Positions 15,458-23,625 of a DNA stretch of 64,000 nt are shown piece after piece. The position numbers were made by a program, and so were the translations under genes. This DNA comes from Planococcus beigongshangi. Its GTDB lineage: Bacteria > Bacillota > Bacilli > Bacillales_A > Planococcaceae. Positions within the stretch are counted from its first letter, which is position 1. Each line of letters begins with the position of its first letter. The stretch spans positions 186,367-250,366 of the forward strand of contig NZ_JADHDU010000003.1 in the NCBI RefSeq assembly GCF_016820495.1, given 5' to 3'. Below the pieces are notes generated by a model. It was not told where the DNA came from. It was given only the letters and a program-made list of their open reading frames with translations, and searched no databases.

Positions 15458-16765
15458 TCAGTCCTGTACGTTTTTCCGATGGAACAGGACCTGTTTAATC
15501 TGCTGATTATCCATTTCCGTGACGGTCCATGAAGTATCACCTTGCGTCACAGTATCGCCGGTATGCACTTCACCGGCACTTTTATAATGGACCCAGCCGC
15601 CAATCGTATCAATGTCTTCGCTTTCTTCGAATGATAAGCCGAAACGGTCTTCCAGATCTTTCAGCAGGACACGGCCGTTAAGCATATAATCATTGTCGTT
15701 CACCAGACTGATATCCGGCACTTCATCATCATCAAATTCATCACGGATTTCTCCGACGATTTCCTCAAGTAAATCTTCCATTGTGATCATGCCGGCTGTA
15801 CCACCATATTCATCCGCCACCAAAGCGATGTGGACACGGGCATGCTGCATTTTCAATAAGGCATCCTGCAAGCCGGTCATTTCAAAAATAGTCGGCAATT
15901 CGCGCACGAAGTTCTCGAGCTCCCATGGCCGTCCAGCGACGATATGGGGAAGCATCTTTTTGGCGCTCACAAAGCCGATGATCCGGTCTTTATCGCCATC
16001 TTCTGTGACAGGGTAGCGGGTATAGTTATTTTCATCAAGGATCTCGACAATCTCTTCGAGGGGCATATCCTTATCGAGCGTCACGAGTTCCGTACGCGGC
16101 ACCATGATTTCTTTTGCGGCCCGTTCGTCGAATGTGAAGACATTTTCCATGTAGGTCAGCTCAGTTTCATTGAGTGCGCCTTCCTCGAAGCTTTGCGCCA
16201 TGACGATTTTCAGTTCATCTTCCGAATAGGCCTTTTCGTGGCCGGGTTGCACACCAAATGCACGCAGCAATAAACGCGCGGCGCCATTCAATGTCCAGAT
16301 GAACGGTTTCATTACTTTACCGAACCAATAAAGAGGCGGGGCAAGCAGTAATGACATTTTTTCAGCAAATTCGATTGCCAATGTTTTGGGGGCCATTTCA
16401 CCCACAACGACGTGAAGATACGTAACAAGAAGGAACGCAATTGCGTAGGAAGCTGTTGCCGCTACTGCATCCGAGGCATCGAAAAAGTCGAAAACCGGAT
16501 ACATCAAACGTTCGACGGCTGGCTTACCAAGTGCACCAAGTCCGAGGGCCGTAACCGTAATGCCGAGCTGGCAGGCAGACAGGTAATAGTCCAGGTCGCC
16601 GGCAACTTTCTTCGCCGTCACGGCCTTCTTGTTTCCTTCAGCGATCAATTGATCAAGACGTGACATCCTGATTTTGACCACCGCAAACTCTGACCCAACG
16701 AAAAAGGCGGTCAGGCCGAGTAATAGTACCAATAATCCTAAATTCACTATCGTAATTATATCCAC
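15458..16765 (-). CDS. CNNM/CorC (HlyC)-family membrane protein, full length
   Basis: A 435-residue protein with the complete family layout: DUF21 membrane domain (about 1-190), two CBS domains (about 205-335, ending [21 protein letters not shown]) and the C-terminal CorC/HlyC domain (about 350-425, with [13 protein letters not shown] and IDTIGGWV). Bacillus subtilis YhdP/MpfA, of this type, exports Mg2+; a similar role in divalent-cation balance is likely. GTG start at 16765 uses the hairpin leader. It follows a MerR gene by 33 bases, like the yhdQ-yhdP neighbourhood known in Bacillus. Confidence 0.9.
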   Translation of the reverse strand: MDIITIVNLGLLVLLLGLTAFFVGSEFAVVKIRMSRLDQLIAEGNKKAVTAKKVAGDLDYYLSACQLGITVTALGLGALGKPAVERLMYPVFDFFDASDAVAATASYAIAFLLVTYLHVVVGEMAPKTLAIEFAEKMSLLLAPPLYWFGKVMKPFIWTLNGAARLLLRAFGVQPGHEKAYSEDELKIVMAQSFEEGALNETELTYMENVFTFDERAAKEIMVPRTELVTLDKDMPLEEIVEILDENNYTRYPVTEDGDKDRIIGFVSAKKMLPHIVAGRPWELENFVRELPTIFEMTGLQDALLKMQHARVHIALVADEYGGTAGMITMEDLLEEIVGEIRDEFDDDEVPDISLVNDNDYMLNGRVLLKDLEDRFGLSFEESEDIDTIGGWVHYKSAGEVHTGDTVTQGDTSWTVTEMDNQQIKQVLFHRKNVQD

Positions 16766-16794
16766 TTATGTCCCTGTAAAAGGGATTCACCTCC
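16766..16794 (-). promoter_or_regulatory. Ribosome site separated from the start by a hairpin (first CNNM gene)
   Basis: Minus strand: GGAGG, TGAA, stem TCCCT-TTTAC-AGGGA, then CATAA and GTG. The ribosome site is 24 bases from the start if unfolded and about nine if the stem forms. The same layout with a changed, still-pairing stem occurs before the second CNNM gene, which argues for a conserved control element. The GTG inside GGAGGTG could instead open a short leader ORF reading M-N-P in both copies. Confidence 0.6.
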
Positions 16795-16798
16795 GGGT

Positions 16799-17188
16799 TT
16801 ATTGGAGCAAAACCAAAAGAGCCGTGATGGCAGCCATCTTACTCTCGAGTGCTTTGCCCGTTTGCGTCTTCGCATAATACGGAGCATCCTTCAGCTGTTC
16901 TTCCAGCCGGACGATCTTTTGCTGCAGCTGGTCGAACTCATTGATCACTTCATCAATCAGTTCTTCCGTTTCTAAAGCATTGCCAGAGCAAATAGTATCC
17001 TGGATCTCCGCGATCGACATGCGCTGTTTCTTCAATACCTGAATCCGTTCGAGAGTCTGCAGAACACTGGACGGATAAAGCCGGTAATTGGCTTCAGACC
17101 GCTCGAATGCCAACAGACCGGCATTCGTATAGTAATCAATGGTTCTTACAGAAACTCCACTTATTTTCGCTACTTCACCGATTCTCAT
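16799..17188 (-). CDS. MerR-family transcriptional regulator
   Basis: A 129-residue protein with the MerR DNA-binding domain: MRIGEVAKISGVSVRTIDYY and NYRLYPSSVLQTLERI in the first 50 residues, followed by a dimer coiled coil (about 75-105). No cysteine pair for metal binding lies in the C-terminal part, so it is unlikely to sense copper or mercury through thiols. GGAAGG precedes the ATG at a good distance. It heads the run with two CNNM/CorC genes and probably controls them. Confidence 0.88.
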   Translation of the reverse strand: MRIGEVAKISGVSVRTIDYYTNAGLLAFERSEANYRLYPSSVLQTLERIQVLKKQRMSIAEIQDTICSGNALETEELIDEVINEFDQLQQKIVRLEEQLKDAPYYAKTQTGKALESKMAAITALLVLLQ

Positions 17189-17409
17189 TAAGTCCTTCCC
17201 AATGCCTGCACCTCCAATTTAAATTAAGGATATCCTACCATATGGGCCGCAAAACTATACAGTGAAACGTTATGGTTTTGAAAAGTTTATTAATATGAAT
17301 TAAAAGATTCGTCATGCTTTGGACAATATTTGTGCAGTATCAAAAAAACCGGTTGCTAGTTGGGAGGTTTTGGAGTGTGGGCGGAGTTGGGGTGGTTGTG
17401 GTTGTGGTT

Positions 17410-17505
17410 GTGCGCGGGAGAAGGAAGTTTGTGGGCGGGAGAACGGTGGTTGTGCGCGGGAGAAGGTCTTTTATGCGCGGGAAACACAAGTTTGTGCTCA
17501 AGAAG
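17410..17505 (+). repeat. Tandem array, period 21 (core GTGCGCGGGAG)
   Basis: Units start at 17410, 17431, 17452, 17473 and 17494, exactly 21 bp apart. Cores are GTGCGCGGGAG, GTGGGCGGGAG, GTGCGCGGGAG and ATGCGCGGGAA; the closing unit is GTGCTCAA, as at 14129 and 40983. Just upstream a run of GTGGTTGTG repeats gives very skewed G/T composition. The gap 17189-18226 (1038 bp) holds this array, a type B hairpin, two more arrays and another type B hairpin, with no credible gene. Confidence 0.95.
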
Positions 17506-17602
17506 ACCCTTTTTTGTCTTTTTTGACATTTTTATGCCACCAAAAATGCGGGGGGAAGCAGAACCGGCAACCTCCCACACTCCACTTCCAAAGATCTGAA
17601 GC

Positions 17603-17669
17603 GGATGTTTTTCGCTCCGCTAAAAACTCCAATCCCTAAAGGAAGGCTTCGCGTCCGCGAAGCCTTTTT
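17603..17669 (+). repeat. Type B double hairpin
   Basis: GTTTTTCGC-TCC-GCTAAAAAC (one mismatch in the stem) is followed by GGCTTCGCG-TC-CGCGAAGCC and TTTTT (17645-17669), a strong intrinsic-terminator shape. It lies 102 bp after the array at 17410 in the same orientation. Confidence 0.9.
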
Positions 17670-17889
17670 CATCTATGAACTGCAGTGGTAAGAAGGAATG
17701 CCGGCTCGGAGAAGAGAATTGTCCAAAACAGATCTGTTTTTCACGGGATATACCGGGTTATATGGAATTTTACTGAAAAAGTAGCCGCTTCAGTCGAAAT
17801 TATTGGAGGGAAGAGGAGAAATCATCTTAAAACTGCCCGCTGAGCAGCAATTTTTGATGAAAACAAGAGGCTGATATTTAGGGGAAGAG

Positions 17890-18001
17890 ATTTATGTGAG
17901 GTGAGTGGGATTTGTGTGCGCTAATCGTAATTTATGTGCGGTGAGTGAGATTTGTGTGCGCTAATCAGGATTTATGTGCGGTAAACAGAATTTGTGTGCG
18001 G
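17890..18001 (+). repeat. Tandem array, period 20 (core ATTTRTGTGCG)
   Basis: Six units start every 20 bp from 17890 to 17990. They alternate between ATTTATGTGCGGTGAG and ATTTGTGTGCGCTAAT, so the true unit is a 40-bp dimer, as in the array at 3751 where two 21-mers alternate. Confidence 0.95.
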
Positions 18002-18041
18002 AATGATAATTATGCGTGAAAAAAGTAATATTCTGTCGCGG

Positions 18042-18110
18042 AAGTTGACCTCTGTCGCAGAAGTTGACCTGTGTCCTGAAAGTTGCCCCGTTTCCCGCAA
18101 GTCGATCAGC
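18042..18110 (+). repeat. Tandem array, period 19 (core AAGTTGACCTCTGTCGC)
   Basis: AAGTTG-type cores occur at 18042, 18061, 18080 and 18099, 19 bp apart, with decreasing identity towards the right. It directly follows the period-20 array and precedes the hairpin at 18145. Confidence 0.85.
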
Positions 18111-18144
18111 ATCTCCCCATACCAAAAACCACAGAGCTCAAACG

Positions 18145-18212
18145 GATGTTTTTCGCTCCGCGAAAAACTCCAATCCATTATAAAGAAGGCTTCGAGTCCG
18201 CGAAGCCTTTTG
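18145..18212 (+). repeat. Type B double hairpin
   Basis: GTTTTTCGC (18148-18156), loop TCC, GCGAAAAAC (18160-18168), perfect 9-bp stem; then GGCTTCGAG-TC-CGCGAAGCC and TTTTG from 18188. Same order and spacing as the other type B copies. It lies just after the stop of the convergent-side DUF1835 gene. Confidence 0.9.
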
Positions 18213-18226
18213 ATCTGGGCAATGGA

Positions 18227-19051
18227 TTAATCCAATATTTCACTCAATCTTACCTCATAAGTCCGCATCGACCCCAGATCGCCACGCGACAGCAGCTTGC
18301 CCGAACGGATCAGCGATCGGAGCCGGTACTCGATCCAGGAGTCGGAATAGATATGATACGAGTTCCCGAGGACTTCGCCAATCACTCGAGTCGCCTTCAC
18401 AAAACCGTCATTCTCAGCCTGTTCTCCCAACTCATGCACACGCTCCAAGATAAACGCATCGTCCCATGTCTCGTCAGCATCCAGAATTTCACCTTGTTCC
18501 CACGACCGCAGCAGACTCGCAGTCGCCAGCAATCCCATCATCTCCTCGACCAAAGCAGCCTTCGTTTCTTCCGGCAGCTGCTTCCGCGAATGCTTGAAAA
18601 AATGAGCCATTTGTTTGTTATTGCATTCGCCCGAATGGCGGATTTCGACCCGAATATCCGTATCCCGCATCAACTCGTCCATCGCTTCAGCGGTATTGAC
18701 CACCGACAAATCCAGCTTTTTATCTGCCGTCAGAAAACAAAATAGCCGTAACCCGATCTCCTCCGCTGCATTGCCACTCATCCAAAACGTGACCGGGTCG
18801 CCATCTTTCAAACTTTTTATTTTCCGTAAAGTCTGCCGGTACGTTTCTGACTGATGGTCTACATAGTCATCTTCATAACTGAACGATGACCGGAGCCAGT
18901 CGATATGGCGCACCAAGCCTTCTTCTTCGTGGATTGCCGCAATCGGCCCCACTGACAGATCGAGCGAGAGTGGATGGATGGCATGATCCTTCCCGCGAAA
19001 AGCAAGCTTCATCGAACCTGCAGCCGAATCTCCAATGACAAAATGATTCAT
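18227..19051 (-). CDS. DUF1835/DUF3658-domain protein
   Basis: A 274-residue soluble protein. The N-terminal part (NHFVIGDSAAGSMKLAF, then DLSVGPIAAIHEEEG) matches DUF1835, and the C-terminal DUF3658-like part has FILERVHELGEQ and SYHIYSDSWIEYRLRSLI. Such proteins are common singletons in Bacillales; function unknown. ATG 19051 lies nine bases after GAGAGG; ATG 19060 in frame overlaps that site and is less likely. Confidence 0.85.
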   Translation of the reverse strand: MNHFVIGDSAAGSMKLAFRGKDHAIHPLSLDLSVGPIAAIHEEEGLVRHIDWLRSSFSYEDDYVDHQSETYRQTLRKIKSLKDGDPVTFWMSGNAAEEIGLRLFCFLTADKKLDLSVVNTAEAMDELMRDTDIRVEIRHSGECNNKQMAHFFKHSRKQLPEETKAALVEEMMGLLATASLLRSWEQGEILDADETWDDAFILERVHELGEQAENDGFVKATRVIGEVLGNSYHIYSDSWIEYRLRSLIRSGKLLSRGDLGSMRTYEVRLSEILD

Positions 19052-19150
19052 AAATGACATCCTCTCTTATTACAAAAACTCCCATTCCCTTTAGCTTATC
19101 ATAAAATTTGAAAACCACTCCGCCTCTTTTTCACCTATACTTTATTCAGA

Positions 19151-19177
19151 TGAAACTATTTTCTGAAAACTTGCGTC
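19151..19177 (+). promoter_or_regulatory. ECF-type promoter (autoregulation of the sigma gene)
   Basis: TGAAAC (19151-19156), a 17-base spacer and CGTC (19174-19177) match the ECF promoter pattern TGAAAC-N16/17-CGTC used by sigma-M/sigma-W type factors. It stands about 30 bases before the start of an ECF sigma gene, which normally transcribes itself. Confidence 0.75.
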
Positions 19178-19207
19178 TATGGGGTGTTCAGGAAGGGATG
19201 GAAACTT

Positions 19208-19741
19208 ATGGCGGCCAGAATGACGGATGATGAAATGAAAAATATTATGGACAGCCACGGCGAGCACTTGATCCGGCTGGCGTATTTCTATGTGAAGGAC
19301 TGGGCCGCGGCCGAGGACATCATGCAGGAAACGTTCATCAGCTATTACCGCAAGTCCAACCAGTTCGACAGCCGCGCTTCCCTGAAAACGTATCTGTCCA
19401 AAATTACAGTCAATAAATGCCATGATCACTTGCGGAGCTGGCGTAATAAGCGCTCGCTGTTCTCGAACTCGCTTGGTGGGTTGATCTCTAACGCAAAATC
19501 ACCTGAAGATACGTACGTTCAGCAAACAGATCAAAGCAATCTCACGAATAAAATCCTGGAACTCCCCGTCAAATACCGGGAAGCCATCCTCCTGTTTTAT
19601 TATCAGGAATTCACGTCAAAAGAAATCAGTGAGATGCTGGCCTGCTCGGAAAACACCGTGAAGACGAGGCTCCGGCGGGCAAAGGACATGCTGCGGGAAA
19701 AAGTGGATTTGAAGGAATGGGAGGGCATGCAGGATGAATAA
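19208..19741 (+). CDS. ECF-family RNA polymerase sigma factor
   Basis: A 177-residue sigma factor with region 2 (HGEHLIRLAYFYVKDWAAAEDIMQETFISYY, with the DIMQETF core) and region 4 (LPVKYREAILLFYYQEFTSKEISEMLACSENTVKTRLRRAK split over residues 115-155). ATG 19208 follows AAGGGATGG; the frame is open to GTG 19184. It overlaps the next gene by eight bases, the usual place for its anti-sigma factor, and is preceded by a matching ECF promoter. Confidence 0.92.
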   Translation: MAARMTDDEMKNIMDSHGEHLIRLAYFYVKDWAAAEDIMQETFISYYRKSNQFDSRASLKTYLSKITVNKCHDHLRSWRNKRSLFSNSLGGLISNAKSPEDTYVQQTDQSNLTNKILELPVKYREAILLFYYQEFTSKEISEMLACSENTVKTRLRRAKDMLREKVDLKEWEGMQDE

Positions 19742-20600
19742 ATTCAAACGGGAGCTGGACGATTTTGTGGGAGAGACACCGCGCTTCGGTGAACCGTTGA
19801 AGCGGAAAATCTTAAACGACATGAAGCGAGAAGAGCGGCCGGCAAACCGATTTGGAACCTTTCAGGCAGCGGCCGTGCTGATGCTGCTTCTGACAGTGGC
19901 GACGGTTTTCCTGGTAGTTAATATGGATGGAGGCGGTGCAGGGCCGGGAAATACGCCAGGCACGGCAAGTGAATTGCCGGCGCTCACGGATCCGGATACG
20001 TTGCCGGAAGTCCAAATGGTGGATGCCACAGGGGATACGAAGTTGATCGAGTGGCGATCGGATGCAATGGACCGCGGGAATCATGATTACGATACCAGTA
20101 CACACAGCAGCCTGGTTGTGGAACTCGGATATCCAGATGTTAACCGGGGTGATGTGGTCTATTACAAAACCCCTGCATCAGCTATTGCGAAAAACCCGAA
20201 TTTGCCTGAGCACTATATTGCTAGAGTAGTTGGCCTTCCAGGAGAAACTGTGGAAATACGCGATGGCCAGGTTTATGTGGACAACAGAAAGCTCGATACG
20301 TTTTATGGTGCTGCAACAAATTTAGGGCTCGGCAAGGACGAGTATTTTGAAATGATAGAACAAAGAATCGCAGAAGGAACTATGACAACGGACGAAGAAA
20401 TTTCACAAAAAGAACTTATCACCTGGGTGAATCTGGATGGCAAAAAAGAGTATTTCGCCGCCTCCATGGAACCTGTAAAAGTGTCGGAAGAAGCTGTTTT
20501 CGTGTTAGTGGATCAATGGTGGAGAGGCACAGACAGCAGGGACTTCGGAGAATTGCCTCTTGGGGCGATTGAAGGACAAATTTTAGGATACGCGAAATAA
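19734..20600 (+). CDS. Putative anti-sigma factor with an inactive signal-peptidase (S26) domain
   Basis: A 288-residue single-pass membrane protein. Residues 1-40 are cytoplasmic and charged, residues 44-63 form the membrane helix, and residues 100-288 lie outside. The outer part follows the type I signal peptidase plan: VNRGDVVYY (136-144), RVVGLPGETVEI (164-175) and DSRDFG (267-272, box E). The nucleophile box reads D110-A111-M112 where active enzymes have DSM, and A163 stands where the catalytic lysine is expected. The domain is therefore probably dead and may sense a peptide. Overlap with the ECF sigma gene suggests it holds that sigma factor. An alternative is a maturation or lipoprotein-handling role. 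Confidence 0.7.
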   Translation: MNKFKRELDDFVGETPRFGEPLKRKILNDMKREERPANRFGTFQAAAVLMLLLTVATVFLVVNMDGGGAGPGNTPGTASELPALTDPDTLPEVQMVDATGDTKLIEWRSDAMDRGNHDYDTSTHSSLVVELGYPDVNRGDVVYYKTPASAIAKNPNLPEHYIARVVGLPGETVEIRDGQVYVDNRKLDTFYGAATNLGLGKDEYFEMIEQRIAEGTMTTDEEISQKELITWVNLDGKKEYFAASMEPVKVSEEAVFVLVDQWWRGTDSRDFGELPLGAIEGQILGYAK

Positions 20601-20609
20601 CAGGTTCAA

Positions 20610-20650
20610 CTAAAAGGGCACTGCCATCAGGCGGCGCTCGTTTTTTTTTA
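20610..20650 (+). terminator. Probable terminator after the ECF operon
   Basis: A G/C-rich imperfect hairpin, GGCACTGCC-ATCA-GGCGGCGCTC, followed by eight T residues shortly after the stop codon at 20600. Confidence 0.55.
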
Positions 20651-20719
20651 AAGGAATTTCCAGGAATAAACAGAAGTAATTAATAGGAATAAAAACTGGA
20701 CAAACAAAGGGGAAGAACG

Positions 20720-21268
20720 ATGAAAGCCTGGCAGACGACAAATAGTGAATATCTTTATAAGACGCCGTTCGGCAATTTGCGAAAGGATGCGTGCAAGCTG
20801 CCGAACGGCATGACGATCGATGATTATTACGTCAGCGAATTTTCGGACTGGGTGAATGCGGTCGTGATTACGGAAGACGGTGAGCTCGTGCTGGTCGAGC
20901 AGTACCGACACGGCGGACAGGGATTTTACCTGGAAATTCCGGCAGGCAAAATCGAAGCAGGCGAGACGGATGAAGAAGGGATGCTAAGGGAAATCCGGGA
21001 AGAAACTGGCTATACGTCTTTGGAAGAGCCGGTGCTGCTCGGCGAGTTCATGGTCAATCCCGCGACGCAGACCAATAAAATAAAGACATTTCTCTTGAAG
21101 GGGGCCTTTAAGGCAGGTGACCAGCAGCTTGATGAGACGGAAGAGATTAGAGTGAAGCTGGTCGATTTTGAGGATTTCGGCCGGATGATCAGAAAGCAGG
21201 AAGTTCAGACGCAGCTGTTCACGGCCAGTGCTTATTATATGGCAAGTGCGTTTTTGGGGGAGGGGTGA
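20720..21268 (+). CDS. nudF: Nudix hydrolase, ADP-ribose pyrophosphatase-like
   Basis: A 182-residue Nudix enzyme. The Nudix box is present near residues 76-98 (GKIEAGETDEEG, REIREETGY), with the metal-binding REEE core. The upstream VNAVVITEDGELVLVEQYRHG and the IPAG before the box match the ADP-ribose pyrophosphatase group (YqkG/NudF), which splits ADP-ribose into AMP and ribose 5-phosphate. GGGGAAG precedes the ATG. A lipoprotein and a second Nudix gene follow closely. Confidence 0.88.
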   Translation: MKAWQTTNSEYLYKTPFGNLRKDACKLPNGMTIDDYYVSEFSDWVNAVVITEDGELVLVEQYRHGGQGFYLEIPAGKIEAGETDEEGMLREIREETGYTSLEEPVLLGEFMVNPATQTNKIKTFLLKGAFKAGDQQLDETEEIRVKLVDFEDFGRMIRKQEVQTQLFTASAYYMASAFLGEG

Positions 21269-21272
21269 AGTT

Positions 21273-21602
21273 TTGAAGAAGATCTTGCTGCTTTTATTGT
21301 GCCTGGCACTGCTTTTTGGCTGTTCATCCCAAATTTCACAGGAAGAAGCGGAACAAATTGCGCTTGAACAAGCGGAAGAGGCCAACTATGAATCACCTGC
21401 ACTATGGCAGAGGTTTGATGCCAAAACACATTTGGTGTCCCATTACTCCAAAACCTATGAGAAAGACGTAGAAAGCTGGGGAGTCTATCTTGATACGGCG
21501 GACAACCCGAAAGAGCTCAATTCTCCGGCGCTGCTTTACTATATAAGCAAAGAAACAGGAGAAGTGATCGATGTGATTGTAGGGGCGGTATCAAATGAAT
21601 AA
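21273..21602 (+). CDS. Small lipoprotein
   Basis: A 109-residue protein with signal peptide LKKILLLLLCLALLFGC (lipobox LFGC, Cys17) and a mature part with helix EEAEQIALEQAEEA, then WGVYLDTADNP and ISKETGEVIDVIVG, a PepSY-like outline. TTG 21273 is chosen because GAGGGG sits seven bases upstream. It starts four bases after the NudF-like gene and overlaps the next Nudix gene by eight bases, so the three are probably one operon. Function unknown. Confidence 0.75.
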   Translation: MKKILLLLLCLALLFGCSSQISQEEAEQIALEQAEEANYESPALWQRFDAKTHLVSHYSKTYEKDVESWGVYLDTADNPKELNSPALLYYISKETGEVIDVIVGAVSNE

Positions 21603-22041
21603 AACCCAAAATAACGGCTTCGAGTTTCTGGAATTTATTGTTGTAGGTGAAGAAGGAATGGAAGGATATAAGAATTTGGCCGGATCGTTTGCAGTAATTA
21701 GCTGCGATGGCGGCGTCCTGATGGTCTATAACAAATGGCGTGAGCAGTGGGAATTGCCGGCGGGTAAGAGGGAAGAAGGCGAAACAGCGAAAGAGTGTGC
21801 GGTTCGTGAGTTATATGAAGAAACCGGGCAATACATAAGCAATCTGGAGTTTAAAGGTTTGTTGAAGTTATGGAAGATTTCTGATGGACGCATCAAATAT
21901 AATCCGGTTTATGCGGGGAATATTGAAGAGCTGCGGCCGTTTCTCAACAATGACGAAGCGTCAGAGATGAAGCTTTGGGACCGAAGCAATTCTCTTGGCG
22001 TCATTGATGAGATGGATTTGAAGCTATTAGGGTTTATATAG
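21595..22041 (+). CDS. Nudix hydrolase
   Basis: A 148-residue Nudix protein with the box GKREEGETAKECAVRELYEETG near residues 57-78 given here in parts: GKREEGETAKE and RELYEETG. No signal or extra domain. Substrate cannot be predicted. The ATG lies inside the end of the lipoprotein gene, indicating translational coupling. Confidence 0.85.
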   Translation: MNKTQNNGFEFLEFIVVGEEGMEGYKNLAGSFAVISCDGGVLMVYNKWREQWELPAGKREEGETAKECAVRELYEETGQYISNLEFKGLLKLWKISDGRIKYNPVYAGNIEELRPFLNNDEASEMKLWDRSNSLGVIDEMDLKLLGFI

Positions 22042-22057
22042 TGCTGGTAATACGAAG

Positions 22058-22092
22058 GCCTGAAGAAATTCCTCTCTTCAGGCTACTTTTTC
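22058..22092. terminator. Terminator between convergent Nudix and lipoprotein genes
   Basis: GCCTGAAGA and TCTTCAGGC pair around AATTCCTC and are followed by TACTTTTTC. The 3' arm overlaps the stop codon of the minus-strand gene. Confidence 0.65.
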
Positions 22093-22533
22093 AATCAATT
22101 CAGCCAGCTTTTCTGTCAGTTCCACGGATAATGAGTAAACCGTATGCGTATCGTCTTCCCTCATCAGTAAAGCCCGTTCACCTTCGCTGCCGATCCAAAG
22201 CTGTAAGTATTGTTTATTTCCTTCAACATCGCTTACTTCTAAATAGAAGGTGGGATCGGACATGTTGACGATGCCTGGTTCTTTTACGGCGCTGGAGAAT
22301 AGATTATCAAAGCTGGCAAGATCCGCAGCTTCGTCGTAAATGATTGGATTGACGCCTTTCTTTTTTGTCACTTCCAATTTGGAGATTTCTGCAGTTTCAA
22401 TCAGCGTCTCGCTTAGAAAAAGTTCAGTTTTCTGGGGGGGTTCTTGAGCATGGATGGTTTCCTCTGCAGACTGGCACCCGGATAGCAGGGCGCCCGCGAG
22501 GAATAAAACAAATAGGGATGCCACTTTCTTCAT
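22078..22533 (-). CDS. Lipoprotein, unknown
   Basis: A 151-residue protein with signal peptide and lipobox LLSGC (Cys20), then a mature part ending in a YhfM-like region (YLQLWIGSEGERALLMREDD, then VYSLSVELTEKLAELI). ATG 22533 follows a weak site. Only 37 bases separate it from the convergent Nudix gene. Function unknown. Confidence 0.75.
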   Translation of the reverse strand: MKKVASLFVLFLAGALLSGCQSAEETIHAQEPPQKTELFLSETLIETAEISKLEVTKKKGVNPIIYDEAADLASFDNLFSSAVKEPGIVNMSDPTFYLEVSDVEGNKQYLQLWIGSEGERALLMREDDTHTVYSLSVELTEKLAELIEKVA

Positions 22534-22710
22534 TGATTATCAGCTCCAATAATATGTATTTAAATATATGGAGTAGACGGAGGCGGGCGGCAGAAGTTAC
22601 AGCTGGATGTGAATATGGGGAAGTAAAGTTGAAGTGTTTTTCAAATGAGATGGAAGTGCTGTAGATTTGCATGTAGAGAGTAAAATAGATTGTAAAGGTG
22701 GAGACTTTGG

Positions 22711-23229
22711 ATGATCATCAGAAAAGCAACCCTGGCAGACGCCCGTGGAATCGCCCGCGTGCACGTCGACAGCTGGCGCGCCACGTACCGGCATATTGTT
22801 GCCGATTCGTATTTGGACGGGTTGACGTATGAGGCACGTGAACAATTATGGAATGAGAATTTGAAAGCGGAGAATACATTTGTGGCTGAAGGAGAAAATG
22901 GTGTAATCGTCGGATTTGCAACCGGCGGCAAGGAGGGGACCGGAGAGTATGCGGACTTTGAAGGGGAGCTGTACGCCATTTACATCCTGCCGGAATTTCT
23001 CGGGCAGGGCATTGGCCGCCGGCTGGTGGAACGCGTGGCTGAAGAATTGATGGAAAAAGGCATGACTTCCATGCTTGTGTGGGTGTTAAGGGACAATGGC
23101 TCCCGCCGCTTTTATGAGAAGATGTGCGGCCGGGAAGTGGACAGCAAAACGATCAGAATTGCCGGTGAGGATCTGATGGAAGTGGCTTATGGCTGGGAGG
23201 ATATCGGCCAACTAATAGGGAGAGGCTAG
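22711..23229 (+). CDS. GNAT-family N-acetyltransferase
   Basis: A 172-residue acetyltransferase. It begins IIRKATLADARGIARVHVDSW, has ELYAIYILPEFLGQGIGRRLV (the acetyl-CoA motif A with GQGIG near residue 98) and VWVLRDNGSRRFYEKM, all typical of the GNAT fold. Substrate unknown. GGTGGAGA lies upstream of the ATG. Confidence 0.9.
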   Translation: MIIRKATLADARGIARVHVDSWRATYRHIVADSYLDGLTYEAREQLWNENLKAENTFVAEGENGVIVGFATGGKEGTGEYADFEGELYAIYILPEFLGQGIGRRLVERVAEELMEKGMTSMLVWVLRDNGSRRFYEKMCGREVDSKTIRIAGEDLMEVAYGWEDIGQLIGRG

Positions 23230-23392
23230 AAGGCGTCTCGATAAGTGGATGCTGTGATACTTTTTTTCATTTGGGATAATAATCCGTCATTCGGGCTCCT
23301 TCGAAAAGCCAGTCGGGAATAAAAAATAAGCGGCCAGAAAACGGCCGCCGATCTGGCTGAAATAGACGATAAAATTCTTGCAAAAAAGCCAC

Positions 23393-23497
23393 TTGGGCAT
23401 AAACTGGCCTAAGTTGGGCATAAACAAGTGAAAGTTGGGCATAAATCATCTGAAGTTGGGCATAAACGCCGCCGAGTTGGGCATAAACTGCAAGCCT
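23393..23497 (+). repeat. Tandem array, period 21 (core TTGGGCATAAA)
   Basis: Five units start at 23393, 23414, 23435, 23456 and 23477, exactly 21 bp apart, each TTGGGCATAAA followed by ten variable bases that mostly end in AAG or GAG. The same core forms the array at 43112. The gap 23230-23587 holds this array and the hairpin at 23529 and no credible gene. Confidence 0.96.
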
Positions 23498-23528
23498 CTC
23501 TAAAAGTAAGCAAACCCAAACCCCGATC

Positions 23529-23560
23529 GGATGCTTTTCGCAGGCGAAAAGCGAAAAACC
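23529..23560 (+). repeat. Type A hairpin (GCTTTTCGC-AG-GCGAAAAGC)
   Basis: Perfect 9-bp stem at 23533-23541 and 23544-23552, preceded by GGAT and followed by GAAAAACC. It lies 36 bp after the array at 23393, in the same orientation. Confidence 0.93.
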
Positions 23561-23587
23561 AAATTTGAGATTTTGCTTCTCTATAAA

Positions 23588-23623
23588 GAACAGGCATAGC
23601 CACAATTGTGGTTATTCCTGTTC
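23588..23623 (-). terminator. Long inverted repeat after the toxin gene
   Basis: GAACAGG-C-ATAGCCAC and GTGGTTAT-T-CCTGTTC pair almost fully over 36 bases, starting three bases after the stop of the relE-like pseudogene on the minus strand. The T tract on that strand is weak (TTTATAG), so it may stabilise or terminate. Confidence 0.6.
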
Positions 23624-23625
23624 CA

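Noticed and set aside
17314-17639. Several frames rich in Val, Gly and Arg
   Set aside because: They arise from the GTGGTTGTG run and GTGC array; extreme composition and no ribosome site.
23267-23605. Minus-strand frame with repeated YAQL motifs
   Set aside because: It is the translation of the TTGGGCATAAA array and the type A hairpin and has no ribosome site or domain.
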